A stretch of DNA of 64,000 nucleotides from Zygnema cylindricum (Eukaryota; Streptophyta; Zygnematophyceae; Zygnematales; Zygnemataceae), in the NCBI GenBank assembly GCA_037447655.1, contig JBBHKE010000621.1, positions 1 through 64,000 on the forward strand. Reading direction: 5' to 3'. Below are positions 11,794 through 21,832 of the stretch, piece after piece. Below the pieces are notes generated by a model that made no database searches, was not told the DNA's origin, and saw only the letters and a program-made list of their open reading frames with translations. A program made the translations under genes and the position numbers. Every line of letters begins with the position of its first letter. Within the stretch, counting starts at the first letter, position 1.

Positions 11794-12817
11794 AAGTCCT
11801 CAGAATGGACAGCTTCCAAGAAGCCTCTAGGATAACCGTGACCCCTTTGTGTTTCAGCAAAAACAACTGCCACCCTGGCAGACAATAACTCTGACCACCT
11901 TCACCCTTGTAAAGGCAAGACTCCCTTGAGTCGATAGCAAAAAGAATCTCTGAATTTGCTCCCCTGAGCAGTAAGTTATTGAGGGTCAAAGTTGACCTTT
12001 TGTACGGAAGCTCTTTGGGAGAGAGGGTCCTATCTCCTAATTATTCTAAGTCCTATCTCTCTCACAAACTCTATCTACTGATGTACGGAGCCAATCAGAT
12101 TACACTTCCGTACACAAAAGTACAGCTGCCGGTGTACTTTTTGTACGGACACTGTACGACATGGCCTAAATGTCGACACGTGGTATATCCGGATTCGCTC
12201 CCTTAATCCTCGATCCAATGTCATTTCGCCACGTGTTATCCGATGTGGCGATGACCAAAAACCGCCGATATCCTCTTCCGCGATCTCGGCGTTAATTCCG
12301 ACCGTCCGATTAAATTCACATTTAATCGTAGCCGTAATAAACACGTGAGCGGTATTCGTTTCGGTAAAGAAATAAATGGGCGGTATTGGTTTCTTATCCG
12401 TACTGTAATCCGTACTTTTACATTATTAGATCTATGTATCTCGTAAACAATTACAGTTAAATGAGTTATCCTACTTGGTAATGTTTAATAAAATATCAAA
12501 CCATATAGTACGTAACACTAGTTAAAGACTTAACGCCTAAGGCTATTGCCTACTGGCTGCTTGCCGTCCGGCAGGTACCAGGATCAAATCCTGTGGCGGC
12601 ACATATCTTTTTAGTAAATAAACCCCTAACTAATATATATTTCCCGTAAACATCTGGATAGCCTAGGTAGCCATGGCTCTAGCTTCCTCTCCAATTTCTC
12701 AGTGAGTGCCACAAGTTTGAGAGTTGGAGAGAGAAGTTAGAGGTAGACTGCCTCGGCTTCTTTGTATATTTCTATTTTGACCTAGAAAATACTTTAAACG
12801 GACCATAAATTTTTACA
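11774..12817 (-). repeat. 5' LTR of copia-1
   Basis: It pairs with 6368-7422 along its whole length, including the B-box-like GGATCAAATCC (plus strand, 12581-12591). The end nearest gag carries an ATG in frame with gag (MEVSEFQ). It is followed by the CCTAC duplication. Confidence 0.93.
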
Positions 12818-12822
12818 CCTAC

Positions 12823-13266
12823 ATCCTCCGTTTCCTCCATTTCCTCTAATATATCCTTTGATTCCTCATTCTCCCTCAATACCAGCTCCATTCCCAACCT
12901 TTCCCTTCAACCCTCATCCATTGCCTCTATTTTCCCCAATACATCTTCCGTTACTTCCTTCTCCCTCACTACCTACCCCGCTTCCGTCATTTCTTGGTCT
13001 GCGGCCACTTCCACCTCCCTTACCTTAAGTGATTCCTCCTTTTCTCTTTCTAAATCCTCCCTTAGCACTCTCTCCCTTTCTGCCGCCTCCACTGCCACCC
13101 TTTGCCTTTTTTCCGCATCCGCGATTCCCCATACCCTAAGGAACTCCACAGTTGTTTCACGTTCTCTTTCCGAATCCTCCGCTAGCACTATCTCCTCTTT
13201 TTCCCTAACTATTTCTCTAGGTACCTCTCTTTCCCTTACTAAGTCTTTCCCCCTTTGGTATCTCAC
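12823..13266 (-). pseudogene. Upstream part of the charged coding region interrupted by copia-1
   Basis: The minus-strand frame 12973-13266 is extremely rich in Glu, Arg and Lys, with heptad-like repeats (REREVPREIVREKEEIVL, LREDLEREKEESLKV), consistent with a long helix or coiled coil. It continues in broken frames to the copia junction at 12822. The same strand resumes beyond the element at 6367 with another acidic stretch. I infer one ancestral reading region split by the insertion. Low complexity makes homology calls unsafe. Confidence 0.35.
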
Positions 13267-14440
13267 CCCCCACTTTCGTTTTCGTAGGTCGTGGAGGATA
13301 TCGTCGCTGCTAGGGCATGTCAGAGCGTGGTTGTTTGAATGGTTAGCAGCCGCCCTCCATGGAGATGAAAAAACGCTTAATCGAAAACTAGAGAGGAACT
13401 CAACAAGGGAGAGAATAAGACACGATAAAACTCACTCCGTTACCCTAAAAATAATGTTGAACCCACCATGTATATCTTCAATAATCGTCGCACGAAACCC
13501 TCGTTGTCACTTGCGAAATAACAAACGACGTTTAAGAAATGGCGCAAATGTCGTCGCCCGTTCATTGTACTCGCATTTCCCAAGTGTCAATCTTCGAAAC
13601 AGTGTTGTGCAGGATTTATTTCATTCGACATCTCCAACGTTGAAGCAACGAAGTGATGTCGTCGCTCATTCAATCGCATCCACAAACCATTGTCGTCCCT
13701 CGTTTGCATTTTCGACCTGACGAACGTTGAGGTGTCGTCGTCCATTCAATTAATTTGTCGTACCCATCATTGAAGCAACGACATGATGTTGTGGCCTACT
13801 GCATTACAAGGCACTCTCGTCGGTTGTTCAGTGACATGACGAAAAAATCGTACAGGTCGTGGGGGAGTTGTCAAGGAAATGGTAATCACCATACATACCA
13901 AAAAGAGGTGAAAATAATACGCATTAGAGGGAAGGGAAAGAGGGGTTGGGAGGTGGGTTGAGTGAGAAAAGGGGTGGCCAAACAAAATAAAGTAGAAAAT
14001 TGAAAGACGCAGTTGAGAGGAAAATGAAAGAAACCGCCATAAAATATAAAGGGGTTACATGACGGAGATAAATAAAAGAAAAAGATGTAATGGGAGCGTT
14101 TGACAAGAGGAAGGAGGTATGTAGTAAAAAAAGTTACTCGTACTATAGATTCCGGTAAAGTTTTCCGGAAACTTCTTCATGGTCTTAGGGATGAGATTTC
14201 CCTTCCCGCCCATTTGGCATTCTTTGATCACCCAGTTGATAACTCGCATTTCTCGTTGCCTTAGTTGACACATGCTTAATCTGTCTATTGCAAACACGTC
14301 CTCTCGCATTGTAAGTAGATGGAAAAACCCTTCGACAATTGTCGCAAGGTCAAGTGAAGTTTCATTTGCTGGCATACCCTCTTCCTCATTCGGCAATGCG
14401 TTCTCCACGTCATTCCTCCCTGTTTCGTCCCTGGTTTAAG
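13267..14440 (-). other. Degenerate region, possible further remnants of the same locus
   Basis: A minus-strand frame at 14055-14408 (MENALPNEEEGMPANETSLDLATIV, then LRQREMRVINWVIKECQMGG) has protein-like composition, but I recognise no domain. 13,480-13,800 holds CGTCG-rich decayed direct repeats (acgaagtgatgtcgtcgc, acgacatgatgttgtggcc) like those at 4930-5050. No intact gene is supported. Confidence 0.3.
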
Positions 14441-16574
14441 ATATAAAGTTTTGGGGACTGTTGATATCATTGGCATGATTGGCACCCCAAATTGTCCTGA
14501 GTGTCCACATACTTTCAAACCCTTAAAAACTCTTAAAAAATAGGAAAAACAGGCAACTAAGAATAATGGAAATGGCAGCCTAAGCAATCGAGGACAACGA
14601 GTTGGTAGTGTCATTGTTGTGTTCCTAGTGAAATATTTATAATACAAGTGATTAAAGTGAAAGTGAAAGTGATAGGTAAAATAACGAGAGATATGCTATT
14701 CCGTACGTTTTCATTCAAATTTGAAATTTTGAACTTGTGTTTGGATTTCAATTTTCATAATATTTCAAACCGCGGTAGGAATTGTAGGAATATGTAAAAA
14801 ATTCGTTTAATTTGGCAAGAAATTTGAAAACTTACATCAACGACAAATTTGTTGATAGTGTCATGGAAACAGCTCCAGCTTAATGGTTGTGCAGTAAAAT
14901 ATTATTCGGGTGTAGCGCGGGCATCGTGAACATGACAAACGAATTTTCTAACGTTATCTACGCTCGTTAGCAACCTTTAAAAATACGTGGATTTTAAATT
15001 AACCACGTATATTTGGCAATATCCAATGATAACCTTGTAACGACAACTCATTAAATTTCGTGGGCGTTTTAGCCTCAACTAGATTTAACATTAATTCTAG
15101 AAAATAGTACGTTTTTCATTTTTTCTGACGAAATGTAACCATTTTAGAGTTAAGTGCCTATATTATAATACATTAATTTTAATGTATGCGACCAAACGAC
15201 AACCTTATTAGGGTTAAAAGACTATGTTAATGTAAAATAACATTCATTATTTACGTGAGCGACAACCATATTGTAACTAATCACTAATTTTTATGTAAGT
15301 TCTTTGAAATGAAAGCGTAAACACCGCATACCATTCGTTATAGTTTCATACATTACACAATATGCAGCTGAACTAATTCAACATATGTCGGCTGTACCGT
15401 CATGTAGCGTTAACAAATAACTGTGTTTTATAATTCAACGCATAGAAACGACATTATGACGTGACGGTCTACGTTTTGTCATATTTTGCCCTCGCACCTC
15501 TTTTAGTGTAATAATATTCATCGCGTGCGAAATATAAACAAATAAGGCATATGAATAAATTAGACTGGAAGGACACGACGGTGTACGTTTTAACAATTTT
15601 TTACTCGTACCTATTTTATTGTAAAAGTATGTGTGGCGTATTAATTATTCACTCGGAAACCCAAGTTAGAGTTACGAGTAAGTTAGAGTAAAAGGACGTG
15701 ACGGTGTACAGTTTGTCAAATTTGGTGCAGTGCCTAATTGCTTGTATATAATGATGGCATATCCGTTGGTGAAATTAGTGTTATGGATCAATTAGAGCTC
15801 AACTTTTTCAAAATTTTGTATAGCGTTAATAAAGCTAATTTGTTTTTAACACTAATAATTTATTAAGCTATGCGTTTAGGGTTAAGCGTTCATGCGTTTT
15901 GTCTCGTCTGAACTAATTTCGTTTATGGCGTGTCCAGGACAAAGCTTCATACAAATTAAGCTTTTTGTCTCAGTTTTGGCCTTATTTCCTTACGTTTCAG
16001 TTGATTAGCGTCTCATGTGCCAGTAAGGTTTTGTCTTTAGGTTTTTTTCTGTTGTTTTCTTGCAAAATTTAAGGTCATATTGCTTAAGATTCAACCGTAC
16101 AAAAAAATATAAAAAATGAGAAGTACATTTTTCGTCATCATCGAATTCAAGATGTACTACACCGTGAAATGTTAATGGCGTAATGGACGCTATTTAAGGT
16201 ATCTTTTTTTTTCCAAAATTCTTAAACAGCATAAATTATTCTGATTTTTCTTTTACGCCATTTAGCGTTCTTTTCCAATTTTTATCATCTAAATAGAGTG
16301 TTGTACGGCTAGTGTTAGACCGTACAAAACTGTACCTTTTAAAGTGAGAAAGTATAATTAATGGGTTTTAGTAACCACGGACGCATGAGAATATGCACTC
16401 TAGAAAGGGGATGAAATCGGGTTGTCAAAAATCACGTTCTCACATATTCGTCCGACAACCGCATTTCGACCGTGTGAACGTACGATTTGTGTACGATTTG
16501 TCAGATTTTGAACATAACCTATATTAGTGTAGACAGGTTTGGGGCGGGTGTTTAATTTTTTTAAAATCCAAATT
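14441..16574. other. AT-rich intergenic DNA with repeat fragments
   Basis: No gene is seen. 16,060-16,150 is similar to 36,030-36,120 (both contain gagaagtacattt and cgtcatcatcgaatt), so part of this is an old dispersed repeat. Confidence 0.45.
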
Positions 16575-16700
16575 AGTATAAGTAAATATCTAGTATGTAT
16601 GTTTTATTTGAAAAAATCCAAATTCTCAATTAGCGTAAATACCGATAATTGTTCCTAGACGCTAAAGAAACCTTTACGCGAATAACGATTCACGGTGTAC
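16575..16700. repeat. Dispersed repeat, copy also at 20346-20462
   Basis: About 120 bp match 20,346-20,462 closely. Both run from agtaaatatc, through a run with aaaaaatccaaattctc, to acgctaaagaa and aataacgattc. The same orientation 3.8 kb apart suggests an ancient tandem duplication or two copies of one element end. Confidence 0.7.
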
Positions 16701-18195
16701 TGTAGAGTACAGTAGAGCTTCCGTTAACACTTAACAGAGTCATAACCCGTTCCCACCGGAAAAATTTCCCTTCCGCAACAGACGGGCGTTCGAATAATGT
16801 ACGGATTTCCAAGCACCGACTTTTTTGTTTTCGTAAATTTTCGGAAAACCGTACAAACTAACTTCCTCAAAATATTGAGGGATATTGAAGTCGGGTTAAA
16901 GTAGCGTATTTTTGTGAAACAGGCCAACGGTAACCCGAAAAGCTGACGTAGCCAAAATAACATTCGAACGGCTATTTCGTTGTAATCGCGCGAAAAAAAA
17001 ACAAGACTTTGAACCACTGTCGTCGTTCTAATGACGTCAAAGCGTGCAATCTGATTAGTAAGTTTGAAAATCTGCAGGTTTGTTTTCTCGCCTTCAATTG
17101 ATGACGTCAAAGCGTGTGACGTGTCACAAGACACCTTCAATTGGAGAAAAAACCCAAAATTTAGGTGTGAACAAGACCCGTTTTCTGATGAGATTTCGAA
17201 AATCATCGGAATGGGCAAAAAGTTACAAATGCTCCAGTGGGAACAGGCTATCAATGACACTTAATCGGTGCCACTAAATTTTGCCTCCCGGATCTAAACT
17301 ACGCCTATCACACTACAGACCAACGCACAGAAGTTCTTATTATCTTGACGCTTGTCTTTTGAACGGTATAAAAGTAGCCACGTCAATCATGGATGAGCAC
17401 AAATTAATGACAATGACATAAACATCATGGTGGCATATTCCATGACGCGACACTGTGCACTCCACTATCAGTATCACGATTACCATTCGCCACAGCTTTT
17501 CGAATCGGATTTTACATGCATAATAATTAAGATGTAGATGGATTGGTACTATATTTTTTACGAAAGCGACAAACAAGGCCAATTTTTCCGCGACATTATA
17601 GAAGTCAAATCTAGGATTCGCATTAAAGCATTCTCCCGAATCCTCCGTGAAAACTCAGATTCATTCTCAAAGAGATTTAAGGGCATGTTCGTCTGTGATA
17701 TTGTTTTTTTTTTTCGTTTTAGTCCAAAACTTAGCGCGCAACTAGAATATCATCAATCGTACAAAAAAGTTCGCCGTTTAGCGCGTTTCGACCCATCAAG
17801 CTCATCTTCAAACTTATAATTAAACGTGAATTTAGGGCATTTTCCCATGTGATAAGGTAAGGATTTTTTTGTCGTTTCTCCAAAACTTAGGCCGCAACGA
17901 GAAAATCCGCAGCCGTACCAAAAAAAAAGAAGTTACCACGGTACAATATGCGTCACTGTGAAACTTTACATGAACTGCACTTTGTCATCTAGCGCGTGAA
18001 GTTTGTCGTCTAGCGAGTTTCGACCCACTTTTGCGTCCCTCCAGCTCATCTTCAAACTTTTACCCAAGTCACCTTGCGAGGTGATTTTAACTAAAGTTCC
18101 ATCTCGCGAGGTGATTTTAACTAAAATTCCATCTAGTGAACGAGTAGACCAATCGTTGTCGCACGCATTCTGTGCATTTTTTTCCGTACAAGTGT
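16701..18195. other. Repeat-derived DNA, no supported gene
   Basis: A minus-strand frame at 16,724-17,260 (178 codons) has no recognisable domain and overlaps direct repeats of atgacgtcaaagcgtg (about 17,034 and 17,101), so I do not call it a gene. 17,830-18,130 resembles the repeat modules at 57.6 and 60.1 kb (cccatgtgataagg, gcgaggtgattttaa). Confidence 0.45.
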
Positions 18196-19480
18196 CGTAG
18201 AGGGGTCTCGACGAACAGACGCCATTTCGTTAAAGGCAAAGTTTGTGAAGGCGCCTCTTTCTCCCTTCCCCTACCACTATCCGCGACTGTATCACAATTT
18301 TTGCTTTGAAAACGGTAATAATGGTATCAAATGAAAGATTTCTATATTAATTACTTTTAACAGTCTTTGGGCATAATTTGATGGCAACTATGTTAAAAAA
18401 GGACAGAAAAAAAATTAGAAACCCATGGCTGAAAGTTTTAAAATTAGCGACGTCGACGCTATCATAAGTGAACGTGACGTTAGTAACACAAAGCCTAAAC
18501 ATCTACAACGTCACAAAACACCACTACACAATAGACGCCGATAACCATCGTTATTTTGTAAACCTCGTCAATTATGGCAAATTTTTAGTCATATATAACC
18601 GTTACAAATTACACCCACGTCTACATCCGTCACAATTTAAACTAACAATTTCATTGAATTACATCATAATGTTGTAAGAGTAGTGCGATAATTTTTCGCT
18701 AAAAAACAAAGTAACAAGACTAAGTTTCGACAACATGGGAAAGTGACCTTAGTTCTACGTAAACATGATCTTAGTTAAATAACAACCTCAAAACGAATTG
18801 GAAGACGTTGTGGCACGTGTCATACGCTTTTCAAAACTTTTTTGCAATACGCGGAGTACCTAAAAAAAACCCACAGTAAGTTTCCAAACTGTATGTACTT
18901 TTTTAATTGCAGGGTCGTAGAGGGGTCTCGAGCAACGGATGTCATTTCGCAAAAGCTATTTCCATCAAGGAACCTCTCTATCCCTCCCTCTCCCACTACC
19001 GCATCTTCCCCATAGTTTTTGGAATAAAACTTGACATTAATGGTATGAAATAAAAGATATCTTAAAAACATTTCTTTTTACTATCTTTGGATTTGCTTTG
19101 ATGGCAACTAGAGTGAGAAAAGATGAAAAAACAAAATCAGCAAACCGTGACGTTAAGTTTTAGATTCATTGACGTCGATGATATCATAAGTGAGCATGAC
19201 TATCTACATCTACAATCTCACACAAAACTAGACGTCATTAGGCGTCTACAATTGTCGCTCTTTTGTATACGTCATCAATTGTCGTGAGTTTTGTGGTCGC
19301 CTACAGCTATCATAAAATAGACCTACGTTTACATCTGTATCAATTTAAAGTAATGCTTTCATTTTGTAAAGCGAACGCTGTGAAACTAGTACGGAAAATC
19401 TTCGCTACAAAATAAAGTAACAAGACTAAGTTTTGATTACATGGATGCTAGCCCTAATATCGTGTCCCTGTGTAATTGTA
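18196..19480. repeat. Tandem duplication of a ~716-bp dispersed repeat
   Basis: The unit starting gtcgtagaggggtctcga at 18,196 recurs at 18,912. Shared blocks follow in order: ctccctctcc-type tract, aatggtat(c/g)aaat, gatggcaacta, cgacgtcgatg, atcataagtgaacgtgac. More distant copies lie on the other strand near 57.3-57.5 and 58.1-58.5 kb and on the plus strand near 36.4 kb. No coding capacity was found. Confidence 0.65.
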
Positions 19481-20055
19481 ACTTAGGGAACTTAATTTGT
19501 ATTCTAGCCAAGATTTTAAAAACAAATATTTCTAAGTAAAAACGAAATCGCTACTTACGTTTTTGATGATTACATACATCAAGAATGCGTGTGAGGGTTT
19601 TCAACGTCTACAATTTATGTTATCGCACGTTATTTTTTGCAAATATTTGTCACATCGTATGTCATTGAGTGACATTGTAGACATTGAACTTTTCACTCTT
19701 TTTAGTTCATGGTTGAACAAGATGCCTTTGCATTTGAGTCTCATGTCCGGTCGACGTGAAATGGCATCGAAATTTTGATACCCTTGCAAAAAAAAAATCT
19801 GTATTAGACCGGAAAAAAAAACCTGCATTTATTTTCTTCATTTGAAATTTGTTTGGAAATATCAAAAAGTTTTTACGCATGCAAAGTTGAATTCCTGTAA
19901 GTGGAGTAATGATACTTTAATTTAAAACACAACTCGCTTCTGTTTTAAGGTAAATTTCGAAGATGGCGTTTCATGACGTGGTCATCCGTTGAAAAATACA
20001 ATAGACTTCCTATAAGAACCCAAATTAGAGTTGTTGACACTAATAACGATTCGCG

Positions 20056-20345
20056 ATGTACCTTCGCGCAGCCATTTTATTTATATGCGGCTGCCGCAGT
20101 TTGGTTACAGTAAACCTGCGCCGGCCGTGTGAGTATATATATTTTTTTGTGACGGTCGACGTTTGCAAGCGCGACAATATTTTGACCGCCGTTACAATAA
20201 TCCGCCAGTCAAAGTTGTTCGACGGATTGACTGTCAGATCTATAATTAAAGGTACGTAGCCTGTACGAAATTGAACTTCAAATATACAATTTCTGACAAC
20301 TACCTGCGCGCAGCAAAAATTGTCTCTGCGATTAGCAATTCCCTA
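20056..20345. mobile_element. Single arm of the foldback (Mutator-like) family
   Basis: The block matches the right arm of the complete element at 43,787-44,840 and the 34.7-35.0 kb copy. Shared landmarks in order are gccgcagttt, gtaaacc, gacggtcgacgtt, gacggattgactgtca, ggtacgta and the terminus gcgattagcaattccct. Only one arm is present, so it is a truncated or solo end. Confidence 0.7.
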
Positions 20346-20802
20346 AGTAAATATCCAGTATGTATGTTTTTTTTGAAAAAATCCAAATTCTCAATTAGCG
20401 TAAATAACTGTAATTGTTCCTACACGCTAAAGAATCCTTTACGCAAATAACGATTCCGGTTTACATGCTGTCGTCTTCTGTTCTTAGACCAACGTCCACG
20501 CCAAAAAACGTCATCTTCAAACTTTTCTTTAAAACAAAGGGCCAATGTGTTTTAAAACAAAGGACTTTACAAAAACAAAAAGAAACACATTTTTGCACGT
20601 GTAAAAATATTTACACAGAATTCAAGCGACGGTGAAAGGTATAGTATTTTTTATTTTGTTTGTTTGCGTCCATCAAAGTACACAATTTGTTTTGTTTTGT
20701 CGCGTTTCGTTCAGTACTGATTTTTCCATTCCAGGGGTCTGAATATTCCGATGTCGTTTGACGAAAACGTGAGAAATCTCAGAGGGCGCCCCAGCAAGCC
20801 GC
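20346..20802. repeat. Dispersed repeat blocks
   Basis: 20,346-20,462 is the second copy of 16,575-16,700. 20,463-20,760 matches 36,115-36,440 (catgctgtcgtct/catgttgtcgtct, aaaacgtcatcttcaaac, ccaggggtct). No gene is seen. Confidence 0.6.
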
Positions 20803-21384
20803 ACGCGCCGCCTCTCTCACGCAGCCTCACATTCTCTCCTTCAAACTTCACTATTCCTCATCCACGCGCCGCCTCTCTCGCGCAGCCTCACATTCTCTCC
20901 TTCAAACTTCACTATTCCTCATCCACGCGCCGCCTCTCTCACGCAGCCTCACAATCTCTCCTTCAAACTTCACTATTCCTCATCCCCGCGCCGCCTCTCT
21001 CACGCAGCCTCACATTCTCTCCTTCAAACTTCACTATTCCTCATCCACGCGTCGCCTCTCTCACACAGCCTCACATTCTCTCCTTCAAACTTCACTATTC
21101 CTCATCCACGCGCCGCCTCTCTCACGCAGCCTCACATTCTCTCCTTCAAACTTCACTATTCCCCATCCACGCGCCGCCTCTCTCACGCAACCTCACATTC
21201 TCTCCTTCAAACTTCACTATTCCTCATCCACGCGCCGCCTCTCTCACTCAGCCTCACAATCTCTCCTTCAAACTTCACTCTTCCTCATCCACGCGCCGCC
21301 TCTCTCACGCAACCTCACATTCTCTCCTTCAAACTTCACTATTCCTCATCCACGCGTTGCCTCTCTCACGCAGCCTCACATTTT
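20803..21384 (+). repeat. 61-bp minisatellite, about 9.5 units, open in all frames
   Basis: The unit contains gccgcctctctcacgcagcc, cattctctccttcaaac and ttcactattcctcatcc. The core gcagcctcac begins at 20,821 and recurs every 61 bp up to 21,370. Units are highly alike, with a few substitutions (gcaacc, tcagcc). Because 61 is not a multiple of three, successive units are read in successive frames. No unit contains a stop, so an open frame of 244 codons (20,751-21,485) runs through the whole array with a 61-residue protein period. The array ends exactly where the LTR of copia-2 begins. I do not claim it is translated. Confidence 0.9.
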
Positions 21385-21812
21385 TGTTACGATTCATTGA
21401 AAGAATCGTACGCACGCGGAATCAGTTTGATTTCGCGAAAGAAAAACTGTACTTTCTTGAATATATCGAAAGTACAGTTACGTGAAAGTTCTATAGGTTT
21501 CGCGAAATATATTTGTCGTTTCGTTTCGCGTCTAGAATTTTCGTACGTCTAATTTAGTACGATAGTACTTCTAGTTTTGTCTAGTACTTTCGTTTTGGTT
21601 TGTAGTTTTGCAATGTTTCAGTCCTTAGTGAGAATTAGAGTGTTCTAGCTTAATCTGCGGACAGGTGGCAGATTTCTAGAGGCTTCTTGGCGGCGCACGC
21701 CCACACGTGTCACCCCATGGCTGGTATTGTATTTAAGGGACACCATGACTGTGTGTTAATTAATCAAGCAAGGAACACAAGAAGGAATAGAGAAAAGGAG
21801 ATAGAAGAGCAA
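21385..21812 (+). repeat. 5' LTR of copia-2, 3'-truncated
   Basis: It matches 24,740-25,175 with a few small differences, then diverges just after gaagagcaa. The first bases form a hairpin (TACGATTC/GAATCGTA), and a second longer one follows at about 21,447-21,481 (AACTGTACTTTC/GAAAGTACAGTT). Both are repeated in the 3' LTR. Confidence 0.88.
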
Positions 21813-21832
21813 GATGTGAAGGCTCGTCGGTT

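Larger units (their letters stand above)
6368..12817 (-). mobile_element. Ty1/copia LTR retrotransposon, full-length but decayed (copia-1)
   Basis: The 6.45-kb element is bounded by LTRs of 1055 bp (6368-7422) and 1044 bp (11774-12817). CCTAC flanks it directly at 6363-6367 and 12818-12822, a perfect 5-bp target duplication. On the minus strand the order is 5' LTR, primer site, gag, zinc knuckle, protease, integrase, reverse transcriptase, RNase H, polypurine tract, 3' LTR. Integrase before reverse transcriptase is the copia order. Several frameshifts and stops make it non-functional. The two LTRs differ at many positions, so the insertion is not recent. Confidence 0.95.

Noticed and set aside
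16724-17260. 178-codon minus-strand frame
   Set aside because: No recognisable domain; overlaps direct repeats and dispersed-repeat DNA.
20803-21384. CRISPR-like array
   Set aside because: Units are contiguous 61-bp repeats with no unique spacers, and the DNA is eukaryotic.
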